Positions 52,289 to 60,477 of a stretch of 64,000 nt of DNA are shown one piece after another. A model generated the notes under the pieces. It was not told the origin of the DNA, made no database searches, and saw nothing but the letters and a program-made list of their open reading frames with translations. A program made the position numbers and the translations under genes. This DNA is from a bacterium (GTDB taxonomy: Bacteria > BMS3Abin14). The stretch lies in contig CP070719.1 in assembly GCA_020350725.1 (NCBI GenBank), positions 66,160 through 130,159 of the forward strand, written 5' to 3'. Positions within the stretch are counted from its first letter, which is position 1. Each line of letters opens with the position of its first letter.

Positions 52289-52900
52289 CTAGGCCCTGGC
52301 GAGTTTGCGGCCAAGATTGAACGCCCTGTCAAAATACCGTTCCACCCCTCTCCCCTCGATGTTGCCTGCATAGAGATCCCCCACGGTCCTCCCGTTCAGG
52401 GAATCCTTGACCGTCTGTCGAATGAGGGGTGAGGCGTCATCACAGAACCTTCTGTACAGGGGGGGAACGACTCCATTTGTGAGTATGGTGACCGATTTTC
52501 GGTCCTTTTTCGATCTCGGGACAGGGCATGCGGAGATCGTCAACACTTTCCCCACGGGCTTTGCGAAGGTCAAGCAGATCCGCTCCAGAAAGGTCATCAA
52601 CAGGGAGGTGACTTGTCCCATGTGGAGGGGGGTCCCGAATATGAGGAGGTCCGAGGCGAGAACATCCTCGTGGAGACGGTCCATGTCGTCACGGATGGAG
52701 CACGGGGAATAAGGTCCATCTGTCCTCCTGTCCCTGCAGGCGAGACAGTTCCTGCAGTACCGGATGTCGTGATCAGCCAGAACGATCTTTCTGACCTCGA
52801 GGCCCGGATTGGCGGAGACAGCCCCTTCGACAGCTTTGTCCACCAAAGTGTCGGTGGCCTTCTCCTTCCTCGGGCTTCCCATGACAGCCAACAGGTTCAT
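52289..52900 (-). CDS. Flavodoxin-fold NAD(P)H-dependent oxidoreductase / iron-sulfur flavoprotein-like
   Basis: ATG at 52900 with CAGGAGGAAG upstream; 203 residues. The FMN phosphate loop is VMGSPRKEKATDTL. A cysteine cluster follows (YCRNCLACRD, then PCSIRDDM), the layout of iron-sulfur flavoproteins of the Isf type. LIFGTPLHMGQVTSLLMTFLERI is the second FMN-contact region. Relatives reduce quinones or oxygen species in anaerobes. No partner gene. Confidence 0.85.
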   Translation of the reverse strand: MNLLAVMGSPRKEKATDTLVDKAVEGAVSANPGLEVRKIVLADHDIRYCRNCLACRDRRTDGPYSPCSIRDDMDRLHEDVLASDLLIFGTPLHMGQVTSLLMTFLERICLTFAKPVGKVLTISACPVPRSKKDRKSVTILTNGVVPPLYRRFCDDASPLIRQTVKDSLNGRTVGDLYAGNIEGRGVERYFDRAFNLGRKLARA

Positions 52901-53293
52901 GGCTTCCTCCTGGTGATGCAAGGGTTTTGTGTCTTTGGGGGCAGGTGATCATCCGGCATCCTTTTCCTCGCGGGGCCTCATTTACCTGTCCCAGAGGGTA
53001 TCAGACTATCCTCCCGGTGAACGGGAGGTCAACCGTCCTGTGTCCAGGAAAAAGGCTCTGCCCCTCGCTTTCCGTTGGGCGATCTGACGTCGGAAGAGCA
53101 GACGGCGAAAACAGGAATGGACAGGGGTCATTTCCTTCCCATGAATTTACACGTAAGGCTGGGCTTATAGGTGGTGGCTTCCGCCTTCGTTCTTCGAACT
53201 CCGGCGGGACAAGCCCCGAGCTGGACTTCCTTCGACGCGCTCCGCCCTCGGTTGAATTCGGGGCATCGCTTGCTCAGGGCAGGCGGGGCAGGC
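52901..53293. other. Intergenic region containing TTCG/CTGAGC words
   Basis: No supported gene in these 393 bases. The part 53180-53285 contains GTTCTTCGAACTCCGG, CCTTCGACGCGCTCCGCC and GCTTGCTCAGGGCAGG, the same word set as the hairpins beyond the other end of the GIY-YIG gene. Confidence 0.55.
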
Positions 53294-53581
53294 TTACTTT
53301 TGATCCTCTCTCGATTTAGCCAACTTCTTCAGGGATTCAAAATCACCCGATACAAAGGCTTCCTTCTTTGCTCTTGTCCATCGCTTTATCCGGTCCTCAC
53401 GTCTTCTGGCTTCCGAAAAAGTTTCGTGTTTTTCCGATAGTAGTATGAGAGGAGAGTCTAGAGATGTTGTACGACAGGCTCTTCCTTCGAAATGCTCCTG
53501 AATACGCTGCCCCAGGTTCATGGTTGTTCCGATGTAGAGGTTTCCGGATTTGAGACGAAGTATGTAGAGATAGGCTGACAT
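53294..53581 (-). CDS. GIY-YIG domain protein (UPF0213-like)
   Basis: From the ATG at 53581 (MSAYLYILR) with GGAG 9 bases upstream the protein is 95 residues. The GIY-YIG core is YLYILRLKSGNLYIGTTMNLGQRIQEHFEGR, with the catalytic arginine in QRI and the glutamate in EARRREDRIKRW. The motif reads YLY...LYIG. Small proteins of this type are predicted nucleases of uncertain role. The gene is next to tRNA-Asn and has repeat hairpins on both sides. A longer reading to 53761 runs through the repeat and is not native. Confidence 0.88.
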   Translation of the reverse strand: MSAYLYILRLKSGNLYIGTTMNLGQRIQEHFEGRACRTTSLDSPLILLSEKHETFSEARRREDRIKRWTRAKKEAFVSGDFESLKKLAKSREDQK

Positions 53582-53644
53582 CAGAATGCACTCCATCTTA
53601 AAAGAAGCTTTATAAGATAGCGTGCAATACCGAGGCCACATGGC

Positions 53645-53684
53645 GGCCCTTCGACTTCGCTCAGGGCCATTCGCCGCGAATGGC
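53645..53684. repeat. Twin hairpin element upstream of the GIY-YIG gene
   Basis: GGCCCT (53645-53650) pairs with AGGGCC (53663-53668) around CGACTTCGCTC. Immediately after, GCCATTCG (53666-53673) pairs with CGAATGGC (53677-53684). The first hairpin has the CTGAGC...GTCGAAGG word (read on the minus strand). Confidence 0.75.
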
Positions 53685-53735
53685 TCATGTTCTCTTCTCC
53701 CCGATTTAGTTCCTTCGGGGCCGGAGGTCATGAGC

Positions 53736-53773
53736 AAAAAGATGCCCCGCTGATTAATCAACGGGGCATCTTT
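53736..53773 (-). terminator. Terminator of tRNA-Asn
   Basis: GATGCCCCG (53741-53749) pairs with CGGGGCATC (53762-53770); read on the minus strand it is followed by TTTTT, 9 bases after the tRNA end. The T-run on the plus strand is short. Confidence 0.85.
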
Positions 53774-53781
53774 GCGTCGAA

Positions 53782-53856
53782 TGGCTCCCCGGGCTGGATT
53801 TGAACCAGCAACCTAGTGGTTAACAGCCACCCGCTCTGCCGTTGAGCTACCGGGGA
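53782..53856 (-). tRNA. tRNA-Asn (anticodon GTT)
   Basis: On the minus strand the acceptor TCCCCGG pairs with CCGGGGA, with G and encoded CCA. Anticodon arm GGTGG-CTGTTAA-CCACT gives GTT. T-arm contains GGTTCAAATCC. 75 nt. Confidence 0.95.
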
Positions 53857-53960
53857 ATGAGGGACGGGAGTATATAACAAAATGGCTGTCCAGTGTCAAT
53901 TATATCCGGTTCTCCGGGCCTCCCGCGGGATATCGATTGCCTGCCTGACCCGGAGACAAA

Positions 53961-53992
53961 AAAAAGCCCCACCGGTAGCGGTGGGGCTTTTT
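53961..53992. terminator. Bidirectional terminator after the cold-shock gene
   Basis: AAAAAGCCCCACCG, loop GTAG, CGGTGGGGCTTTTT: a 9-base GC stem flanked by A5 and T5, so it can act in both directions. It ends csp on the minus strand. Confidence 0.93.
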
Positions 53993-54007
53993 CACGGTGC
54001 GATCGTT

Positions 54008-54208
54008 TTACAGCTTGGTGACGTTGGCCGCCTGGAGGCCTTTGTCGCCTTCGACAATGTCGAAGGCGACCTTGTCACCTTCCTGGAGAGTCTTGAAACC
54101 GTCTCCATTGATAGCTGAGAAGTGGACGAACACATCGGGTCCATCAGCCTGCTCGATGAACCCAAACCCTTTCGCGTCATTGAACCATTTCACCGAACCT
54201 TCTGCCAT
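54008..54208 (-). CDS. cspA: Cold-shock-type nucleic-acid-binding protein
   Basis: ATG at 54208 with AAGGAGAAAGGT upstream; 66 residues. RNP1 is KGFGFIEQ and RNP2 is VFVHFSAI, in a complete OB-fold: [40 protein letters not shown]. It binds single-stranded RNA/DNA as a chaperone. Whether it is cold-induced cannot be told, but its long leader with a terminator-like hairpin (54267-54294) hints at post-transcriptional control. Confidence 0.96.
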   Translation of the reverse strand: MAEGSVKWFNDAKGFGFIEQADGPDVFVHFSAINGDGFKTLQEGDKVAFDIVEGDKGLQAANVTKL

Positions 54209-54266
54209 TTTACCTTTCTCCTTCATATGCGATGTATCTGGCCCTATCCGCCGGGTGGCGGACAAC

Positions 54267-54294
54267 AAAAAAGCACAGCCGTAAGGGACTGTGC
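54267..54294 (-). terminator. Terminator-like hairpin inside the cold-shock leader
   Basis: On the minus strand GCACAG, a 10-base loop, CTGTGC and TTTTTT. It lies about 60 bases upstream of the csp start and downstream of its likely promoter, so it could act as an attenuator or end a short leader RNA. Confidence 0.7.
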
Positions 54295-54359
54295 GGAGTG
54301 CTGAAATCATCCTCAACGATATTCCCGTGGCAAGATCGAAAGCGTACTGACACTCTGTT

Positions 54360-54388
54360 GAATTAACACATTCAGGCTTCAAACTCAA
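54360..54388 (-). promoter_or_regulatory. Candidate promoter of the cold-shock gene
   Basis: Read on the minus strand: TTGAGT (54388-54383), 17 bases, TAATTC (54365-54360). The leader would be about 145 bases, long for a small gene but normal for csp genes. Confidence 0.5.
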
Positions 54389-54653
54389 GTAAAAACAGGA
54401 CAATAGCGGCTGCCGCCGCGGCCGGCCCGCCAGGGGCTCCCCGCAGCCCTAAAAGCCGACCATTGTCTGGTAAACTATCCCTATGAGCACCTCGCCCGGT
54501 TTCGACAGCTCTTTCCCGGGGGGTGATAGGGGGCAGCAGCCGACCGCGGCAGCCCTCACGACAGCTGCCGAAGCATGACGCTCCACACGTCCGAGGCTGA
54601 CCACCCTCGGAGGACGGGGCATCCGTTCAATTTCGATGGGGGGTGTGAGATTC

Positions 54654-55151
54654 ATGATTGCAAAAACCAGGCTGAGTCTTATCATTCTGATGACGCTGTT
54701 TCTTCCCGCCCTTGCCTGGACCTATGTCGCTACGGGGGAACTGCCTCTCGCCTACGGGGAACAGGTGTGGAAGTACATCACGGAGACGGACCCTTACTCG
54801 CAGTGGGAGCTTTGGCCGGGGACGGAGAGGCTCTTCAAGGGCAAGCATCCCCACGGGTCCTTCCTGACCACCTACGTGTCGTCCGGGGCCCTGAGGGCGA
54901 TCAAGAACAGGGAGAGCGTGTTTCCCAACGGCGCCATGATCGTCAAGGACAACTTCTCTCCGGACAAGCAACTGGCCGCCGTCACGGTCATGTACAGGAT
55001 CAAGGGATACAATCCCGATGCCGGGGACTGGTTCTGGGTCAAATTCAAGCCGGACGGTGCTGTCGAGAGCGAGGGAAAGGTCCAGGGATGCATCAACTGT
55101 CACATGGGAAAGATCGACAACGACTGGGCCTTTACCGGACCACTCAAATAG
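54654..55151 (+). CDS. Cytochrome P460-family periplasmic c-type protein
   Basis: ATG at 54654 with GGGGGTG upstream; 165 residues. A signal peptide (MIAKTRLSLIILMTLFLPAL) precedes a P460-like beta domain: YGEQVWKYITETDPYSQWELWPGTE, HGSFLTTYVSSGALRAI, NGAMIVKDNFSPDK, VMYRIKGYNPDAGDWFWVKFKPDG. The heme attachment site is CINCH near the C-terminus. The lysine that cross-links the P460 heme in hydroxylamine-oxidising enzymes cannot be assigned, so it may be a cytochrome-c'-beta-type NO-binding protein. A hairpin follows. Confidence 0.88.
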   Translation: MIAKTRLSLIILMTLFLPALAWTYVATGELPLAYGEQVWKYITETDPYSQWELWPGTERLFKGKHPHGSFLTTYVSSGALRAIKNRESVFPNGAMIVKDNFSPDKQLAAVTVMYRIKGYNPDAGDWFWVKFKPDGAVESEGKVQGCINCHMGKIDNDWAFTGPLK

Positions 55152-55170
55152 CCGGGGTCTGCAACAACCC

Positions 55171-55204
55171 GGGGAGACAGGGGCGAATGGTTCCCTGTCT
55201 CCCC
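55171..55204 (+). terminator. Stem-loop after the cytochrome P460 gene
   Basis: GGGGAGACAGGG (55171-55182) pairs perfectly with CCCTGTCTCCCC (55193-55204). The T-run after it is weak (TTCTTC). Confidence 0.6.
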
Positions 55205-55318
55205 TTCTTCACCTTCCCGTCACCCTGACCCAGGCTCTTCCTTTTCCGGACCAAATCTGCAAGAATCCCTGCCAGAGTTTCGTTCTCATCGCATACCGAT
55301 ATCGAGGGGAGGTCAGAC

Positions 55319-55870
55319 ATGGCAGGGTGGATCGTCGTCGGGGCATTGGTCCTGTTGGTCCTGTGGGGTGTTACCATTTTCAACAGGCTGGTCAAGCAGC
55401 GCAACCTCGTTCTCGAGGGCTGGAGCGGCATCGATGTCCAGCTGAAGCGAAGGCACGACCTGATCCCCAACCTGGTGGAGACGGTCAAGGGCTACATGAA
55501 ACACGAGGCGGGGGTCCTGTCCAGGGTCGTCGAGCTGCGGAATTCGGCCGGACAGGCCAGGTCCCCAGCCGAGGCGAGCGCCATCGAGACGGACCTGACA
55601 AAGATGCTCCGCCAGCTGTTCGCCCTGGCCGAGGCCTACCCGGACCTCAAGGCCAACCAGAACTTCCTCGACCTGCAGGGCAAGCTGACCGAGGTGGAGG
55701 AGCAGATCCAGCTCTCCCGCCGTTACTACAACGGGACCGCCAGGGACATGAACATCCTCGTCCAGGCCTTCCCCTCCAATATCGTCGCCGGCGTCTTCAG
55801 CTTCAAGGAAGCCGAGTACTTCGAGATCGAGCTGGAATCGGAGCGGGAGACCCCTGAAGTCAGCTTCTGA
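55319..55870 (+). CDS. lemA: LemA family membrane protein
   Basis: A 183-residue protein with one N-terminal membrane helix ([19 protein letters not shown]) and the LemA core: [46 protein letters not shown] (in parts), [56 protein letters not shown]. LemA proteins are membrane-attached helical bundles of uncertain role, here directly followed (11 bases) by a DUF2207 gene, the usual partner. Confidence 0.95.
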   Translation: MAGWIVVGALVLLVLWGVTIFNRLVKQRNLVLEGWSGIDVQLKRRHDLIPNLVETVKGYMKHEAGVLSRVVELRNSAGQARSPAEASAIETDLTKMLRQLFALAEAYPDLKANQNFLDLQGKLTEVEEQIQLSRRYYNGTARDMNILVQAFPSNIVAGVFSFKEAEYFEIELESERETPEVSF

Positions 55871-55881
55871 GGTGCTCGCCC

Positions 55882-57765
55882 ATGGCCATGAGACGCCTGA
55901 CACTGACCATCTGCGCCGTCCTGGCCCTGGCCGCTTCCCCGGCCGCGGCTGTTGAGGAGATCCTCCATTTCAAAAGCGACATCAACGTCCAGGCCGACGG
56001 AAGCGTCCTGGTCACCGAGACCATCCAGGTCAGGGCGGAGGGAGAGGAGATCCGGCGAGGCATCTACCGTGATTTCCCCACCGACTACAGGGACCGGTCC
56101 GGCAACCCGGTCAGGATTTCCTTCGATGTCCTGGGCGTCACCCGGGACAGGCATCCGGAGAGCCACCACACGGAGAGAAGGGGCAACGGCGTCAGGCTCT
56201 ACATCGGCCACAAGGATCGTTTCCTCAATCCAGGGATCTACACCTACGAGATCCGGTACCGGACCGACAGACAGCTGGGCTTCTTCGACGACCACGACGA
56301 GCTCTACTGGAACGTCACCGGCAACGGATGGATCTTTCCCATCCGCAGGGCGTCCGCATCCGTATCCCTGCCGGGGGGCATCCCCAGGGAGGACATCCGC
56401 CTGGCTGCGTACACCGGGCCCCGGGGGAGCAGGGCGCAGGACTTCGAGGCGGCCGTGGACCTCAGGGGGCGGGCGAACTTCGAGACCACCGGGGAGCTTC
56501 AGCCCAGCGAGGGCCTGACCATCGTGGTGGGGTGGCCTAAGGGGTACGTTGCCGAACCGACACCGGTGGACAGGGCAGGCTACCTGCTGTCGGACAACAG
56601 GCATGTCGTTTTCGGCCTCGTCGGCCTCGCAGCCCTCCTCCTCTATTACCTTTTTGCCTGGATCAGGGTCGGCCGCGACCCGGACAGAGGAACCGTCATC
56701 CCCCTCTTCGAGCCGCCCGACAACCTGTCGCCCGCCGCCATGCGCTACATTATGGAGATGGGTTTCGATGACCGTGCCTTTGCCAGTGCGGTCATAAACC
56801 TGGCCGTCAAGGGATACCTGACCATCAGCGAGGAGAAAGGGGTCCTCGGCCTCGGGAGGACCTACACTTTGGAAAGGACCGGTGTGGAGCCCACGGCCGT
56901 TCTGTCCGGGGGTGAGCAGAAGGTCGCCCGGAAGCTGTTTCCGGGAACAAAAAGGACCCTGAAGCTGGAGAGGGAAAACCACAGCGAGATCTCCGGGGCG
57001 ATAAAAGCTCTGAAGGAGCTTCTGAAGACCGAGTACCAGAAAGAGCACTTTCTCAACAACATGGGTTACTTTTCCGTGGGCATCCTGATCTCCGCGGCCA
57101 TACTGCTGGCCGCTGCCTTCGCCGGCGGAGGCAGCCCCCTGGGGCCGCCCCTGATGTTCATCGTCATATGGCTGGTTCCCTGGACAGTGGGAACATTCTT
57201 CCTGTGGTCGGCCCGCAAGTTCTTCATGGCGGCGGTGTTCTCTTTTTTCCTGGTCGGGGCCACAGTGTCCTTCGCCCTGACGACCTCCCTCATCTTCGTG
57301 GCCACGATATTTCTTCTCATCCTCCTGAACTTTGTGTTCTACCGCCTGCTCAAGGCGCCCACCAGGCTGGGCCGCAGGGTGATGGACAAGGTTGAGGGAT
57401 TCAAGATGTACCTGTCCACAGCCGAGAAGCACCGGCTCAACACCCTGACCCCTCCCGAAAAGACGCCGGAGCTGTTCGAGAAGTACCTTCCCTACGCCCT
57501 GGCCCTGGAGGTGGACCAGGAATGGGCCGAGCAGTTCTCGGGCGTTCTCGCCCGAGCCACCGCCGCCGACGGGGAGTACCGGCCCTCCTGGTACAGGGGG
57601 ACCGGGTGGAACAGTTACCGCCCGGGGGAATCCGTCTCCTCGCTGGGCTCCTCCCTGGCCTCTGCGATCTCGTCATCGTCCCACGCCCCCGGCTCCTCCT
57701 CCGGCTTCGGGGGTGGCGGTTCGTCGGGCGGCGGCGGTGGAGGAGGGGGTGGCGGGGGTTGGTGA
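55882..57765 (+). CDS. DUF2207 membrane protein with glycine-rich tail
   Basis: A 627-residue protein: signal peptide (to about residue 24), an extracytoplasmic beta domain ([37 protein letters not shown]), a membrane helix near residue 235-255, a cytosolic winged-helix-like part, two or more further membrane segments (about 395-495), and a tail of [14 protein letters not shown] type. This is the standard DUF2207 (YciQ-like) arrangement. It forms a pair with LemA upstream. Function unknown; the Gly tail is characteristic of the family. Confidence 0.93.
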   Translation: MAMRRLTLTICAVLALAASPAAAVEEILHFKSDINVQADGSVLVTETIQVRAEGEEIRRGIYRDFPTDYRDRSGNPVRISFDVLGVTRDRHPESHHTERRGNGVRLYIGHKDRFLNPGIYTYEIRYRTDRQLGFFDDHDELYWNVTGNGWIFPIRRASASVSLPGGIPREDIRLAAYTGPRGSRAQDFEAAVDLRGRANFETTGELQPSEGLTIVVGWPKGYVAEPTPVDRAGYLLSDNRHVVFGLVGLAALLLYYLFAWIRVGRDPDRGTVIPLFEPPDNLSPAAMRYIMEMGFDDRAFASAVINLAVKGYLTISEEKGVLGLGRTYTLERTGVEPTAVLSGGEQKVARKLFPGTKRTLKLERENHSEISGAIKALKELLKTEYQKEHFLNNMGYFSVGILISAAILLAAAFAGGGSPLGPPLMFIVIWLVPWTVGTFFLWSARKFFMAAVFSFFLVGATVSFALTTSLIFVATIFLLILLNFVFYRLLKAPTRLGRRVMDKVEGFKMYLSTAEKHRLNTLTPPEKTPELFEKYLPYALALEVDQEWAEQFSGVLARATAADGEYRPSWYRGTGWNSYRPGESVSSLGSSLASAISSSSHAPGSSSGFGGGGSSGGGGGGGGGGGW

Positions 57766-57875
57766 GGACACGCCTGGACAACCCGGTTCGATCCCGTTCG
57801 TGGAGAGCCGCTCCCTTCCGGATGCTGAAGGGGCCACGGGGCCGGGCGGAGGAGGACAGGGCCGGCCCGCAGGCT

Positions 57876-58580
57876 CTATAAGGGATCGCCCGGTGAGGGT
57901 GGCCGGGACCGGGACCAGGTGCCCATCTCGGACATTCCTGTTTCCGTCAGCACTCCCTTCTCCAGCAGGAGGACCTCGTCCGAGGCACGCTGGAGAAAAG
58001 ATCGATCGTGAGATACGATGATGCTGGTGGAGATGTGGCGGCTGAGGATGCCGAGAAGCTGCTCGGAGGTCTCCTCCGACAGACCGGCTGTGGGCTCGTC
58101 CAGGATCAGGACCTCAGGCTCCATGGCCAGAGCGGTGGCGAGGGCCACCAGCCGCTTTTCCCCTCCGGACAGCTGGTAGGTCACCCTCTTCTCGAGGTGT
58201 TCGATCCCCAGCATATCCAGGGTCCTGGAGACCATCTCGTGGGCCTGCTTAGCCGACCTCCCCAGATTCCTCGGGCCGAAGGCAACGTCCTCGGCCACGG
58301 TCGGGCAGAAGAGCTGGTCGTCGGCATCCTGGAAGACGAACCCCATGCGTCTCCTCGCCTCTCTGAAGTCCGCCTCGCTGGAGGGCTGCCTGCCGAATAG
58401 GGTCACAGTGCCCGAGGTCGGCCTCAGGAGACCCATGATGATGTGAAGGAGGGTAGTCTTGCCTGAGCCGTTGGCGCCCACTATTCCGATCCTCGTCCCC
58501 TCATCGCACAGGAGATCCAACCCTTCGAGGACGCGGGTGCTGTTGGGGTAGGCGAACCCGATGTCCTCGAGGCGGATCAC
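57876..58580 (-). CDS. cbiO: Energy-coupling ABC transporter ATPase (CbiO-like)
   Basis: GTG at 58580 overlaps the cbiQ stop as GTGA. The 234-residue ATPase has Walker A GANGSGKTTLLH, Q-loop FVFQDADDQLFCPTVAEDVAFGP (the DDQ(L/I)F loop is the ECF/CbiO hallmark), signature YQLSGGEKRLVALATALA, Walker B VLILDEPTAGL and switch IIVSHDRSF. It powers cobalt or nickel uptake with CbiQ and CbiM. Confidence 0.95.
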   Translation of the reverse strand: MIRLEDIGFAYPNSTRVLEGLDLLCDEGTRIGIVGANGSGKTTLLHIIMGLLRPTSGTVTLFGRQPSSEADFREARRRMGFVFQDADDQLFCPTVAEDVAFGPRNLGRSAKQAHEMVSRTLDMLGIEHLEKRVTYQLSGGEKRLVALATALAMEPEVLILDEPTAGLSEETSEQLLGILSRHISTSIIVSHDRSFLQRASDEVLLLEKGVLTETGMSEMGTWSRSRPPSPGDPL

Positions 58581-59338
58581 GGTATGCCCCCTGCAAGCTG
58601 CCCCACGACCATCAGGAGGATCACCAGCGACATGCAGACGAGGGCGATCCAGTCCCTGCGGTGCATGTGGAAGTGATCGAGGGTCCAGAACGTCCCGGAG
58701 AAGCCCCTCAGGACCATGGCCTGGTAGATCCTTTCCGAACGGTCGTAGCTGCGCACGAAGAGCATCCCCATGAGATAGGCCAGGGACCGATAGGTGTGAA
58801 TGTTGGAGCGGGGTGTGAAGCACCGCACCTTCATACCGGTGCGGAGACGGGTGTACTCCAGGTGGATCACCGAGATGTACCGGTAGCAGAAGAAGAAGAG
58901 CTGAACCAGCAGGTTGGGGATCCTGAGATGGATCATGGCGTGGACGAGGTCGAAGACCGTGCTCGTCCCCAGAAGGGCAATGGTGGCCGCGGCGATGGCG
59001 TTGGCCTTCATGGTTATGGACAGGGAGAGGACGATCCCCTCCCTGGTCAGCACGAGCCATCCCAGTTGGGCGATGGGCTCCCCCCCCGTGGTGAAGGGGA
59101 GGAAGAGCCAGAGGAAGAGGACGAAACCGTTGACTACAGCCATCCTGGACGCCACCTTCCTCTCGTTCAGGCCGGCGGACATGAGGACCACGATGGCCGT
59201 CAGCAGGGCGAACACCTGTACGGATATCCGATTGGACAGCGCCGCGACCACCGCGAAAGAAAACAGTCCCAGGATCTTGATCCGGGGATCCATGCGGTGC
59301 CAGATGCTGTGTCCCTCAGCGAATTCCTCGAGATGCAT
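58577..59338 (-). CDS. cbiQ: Energy-coupling ABC transporter transmembrane protein (CbiQ-like)
   Basis: A 253-residue membrane protein with four to six helices, starting MHLEEFAEGHSIWHRMDPRIKILG (CbiQ start pattern). The coupling motifs (Ala-Arg-Gly type) are in VLRGFSG near residue 207 and in the region SLAYLMGMLFVRSYDRSERIYQAM. It links the ATPases to the substrate-binding CbiM. It overlaps cbiO by 4 bases. The upstream operon partner nikL-like gene is 575 bases away, across the repeat island. Confidence 0.93.
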   Translation of the reverse strand: MHLEEFAEGHSIWHRMDPRIKILGLFSFAVVAALSNRISVQVFALLTAIVVLMSAGLNERKVASRMAVVNGFVLFLWLFLPFTTGGEPIAQLGWLVLTREGIVLSLSITMKANAIAAATIALLGTSTVFDLVHAMIHLRIPNLLVQLFFFCYRYISVIHLEYTRLRTGMKVRCFTPRSNIHTYRSLAYLMGMLFVRSYDRSERIYQAMVLRGFSGTFWTLDHFHMHRRDWIALVCMSLVILLMVVGQLAGGIP

Positions 59339-59496
59339 GGTTTCGTTCCAGTCCTACCGGTGAGGGTGAAAACCGCTTACAGAAAGAAAGTTCGCGGTTC
59401 ACGGATCGAATTTGGGAAACCGCCGTGATTAGTGATTCGTAATTAGTGATTCGGTCTTTTCCCTCGCGTCCCCGGGTCCCCGTGTCCGCTCTTCTC

Positions 59497-59700
59497 CCCC
59501 TCGCCCCCTCTCGATGGGCCGCGTCCACGCGTCCCCGTGTGTGCTTCGCGCTCCCTCTGGACGCTGGCCTCTGGACTCTGGACTCATTCCCCCCCTCGCC
59601 CTCTCTCGATGGGCCGCGTCCTCGCGTCCCCGTGTCTGCTTCTCGCCCCCTATGGACCCTGGCCTCAGGACTCTGGACTCATTTCTCCCCCTCGCCCCCT
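59497..59700. repeat. Tandem repeat with a period of about 94 bases
   Basis: Two clear units share CTCGCCC, CTCTCGATGGGCCGCGTCC (59508 and 59602), GCGTCCCCGTGT and TGGCCTC, GGACTCTGGACTCATT. A third, partial match (CTCTGGACCCTGGCCTCTGG) follows near 59884. Confidence 0.85.
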
Positions 59701-59846
59701 CCCAACAACTGCGGCCCTCTGTGGCGGCGTCCCAAGGGACGCCTCCGTGTCCTCTGTGGTGAAGGCTCTATATCATCGAGATTGCTTCACGCGGTTTCCT
59801 GTTCGCAATGACAACCGCTTTTTCCCCACATCCTCTCCTCGCCTGT

Positions 59847-59866
59847 CCTGAGCCTGTCGAAGGGCC
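59847..59866. repeat. CCTGAGCCTGTCGAAGG dispersed element
   Basis: The 20-base CCTGAGCCTGTCGAAGGGCC is a widely dispersed bacterial intergenic word. Related copies in this window lie at 53645-53668 and, weaker, at 41901-41935. Confidence 0.6.
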
Positions 59867-59913
59867 CCATCGCCCACTCGCAGCCTCTGGACCCTGGCCT
59901 CTGGCCTCTGGAC

Positions 59914-60477
59914 TCATTCCCCCCCCCGCTCCCTCTCATCCTCCCGCCGCCTGTTGTTCCTGCTCATCCCCCACAGGTAGGCTCCGGCCAGGCCGACGAT
60001 CCAGCCGACACCGCCGAGGATCTCCGGTATGCGGGGCTTGGATATTTTCCGATGGAGATCCTGGATGGATTCCTGTATGGACACCAGTTTTTTCTCCAGC
60101 GCTTCGTCCACCGCTTTACCGGGACCACCGGTGTCTCTGACAGGGGCCGCTTCTCCTCTCCGGGACACCTCCGTCAGGACGGTTTCACTCCTGTGTCCGG
60201 ATGGGGCCGTCATGATGATCCTGAGGTCGCCGGCACCGGGTTTGGGGAAGTCGAGAGCCCCGGTGTCGTCGGTCACCCCCTCGAAAAGGACCCGGCCTCC
60301 CATGTCGTAGACCGCCACTCGGGCGCCCGGGATCGGCCGTCCATCGGAGGAATAGCTGTCCGTGTGGACCTCCTGCCCCTCCCAATGGGCCAGGATGCTC
60401 GCACCGTGGGCAAGGACCACGGCCGGCACGATCAGCGACGCAACCACAGCCAGGAAAGCAGGGCATGTCCTTTTCAT
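59914..60477 (-). CDS. NikL/NikK-type accessory component of the metal uptake system
   Basis: ATG at 60477, with GGAGGAGAGGCT upstream, overlapping the cbiM stop by 4 bases. The 187-residue protein has a signal peptide ending VVLAHGASI; the histidine after cleavage is conserved in NikL-type components. An Ig-like domain follows (QEVHTDSYSSDGRPIPGARVAVYDMGGRVLFEGVTDD in parts), then a linker and one C-terminal membrane helix (GVGWIVGLAGAYLWGM). These proteins replace CbiN in nickel/cobalt energy-coupling transporters, so CbiN is not expected. Confidence 0.82.
   Translation of the reverse strand: MKRTCPAFLAVVASLIVPAVVLAHGASILAHWEGQEVHTDSYSSDGRPIPGARVAVYDMGGRVLFEGVTDDTGALDFPKPGAGDLRIIMTAPSGHRSETVLTEVSRRGEAAPVRDTGGPGKAVDEALEKKLVSIQESIQDLHRKISKPRIPEILGGVGWIVGLAGAYLWGMSRNNRRREDERERGGE

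Larger units (their letters stand above)
59339..59913. other. Non-coding repeat island inside the metal-uptake operon
   Basis: The 575 bases between cbiQ and the nikL-like gene contain no supported gene. They hold GTGATTAGTGATTCG-type words (59424-59456), a tandem repeat (59497-59700), a further copy of the CTCTGGACTC words (59880-59920), and the CCTGAGCCTGTCGAAGG element (59847-59866). Confidence 0.75.

Noticed and set aside
53294-53761. Longer 155-residue version of the GIY-YIG protein
   Set aside because: The extra N-terminus is a translation of the hairpin repeat and terminator; the ATG at 53581 has its own ribosome site and fits the family.
59497-59700. Possible CRISPR or coding repeat in the cbi spacer
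   Set aside because: Period of about 94 bases with only two full units and no dyad repeat; open frames through it lack domains and ribosome sites.
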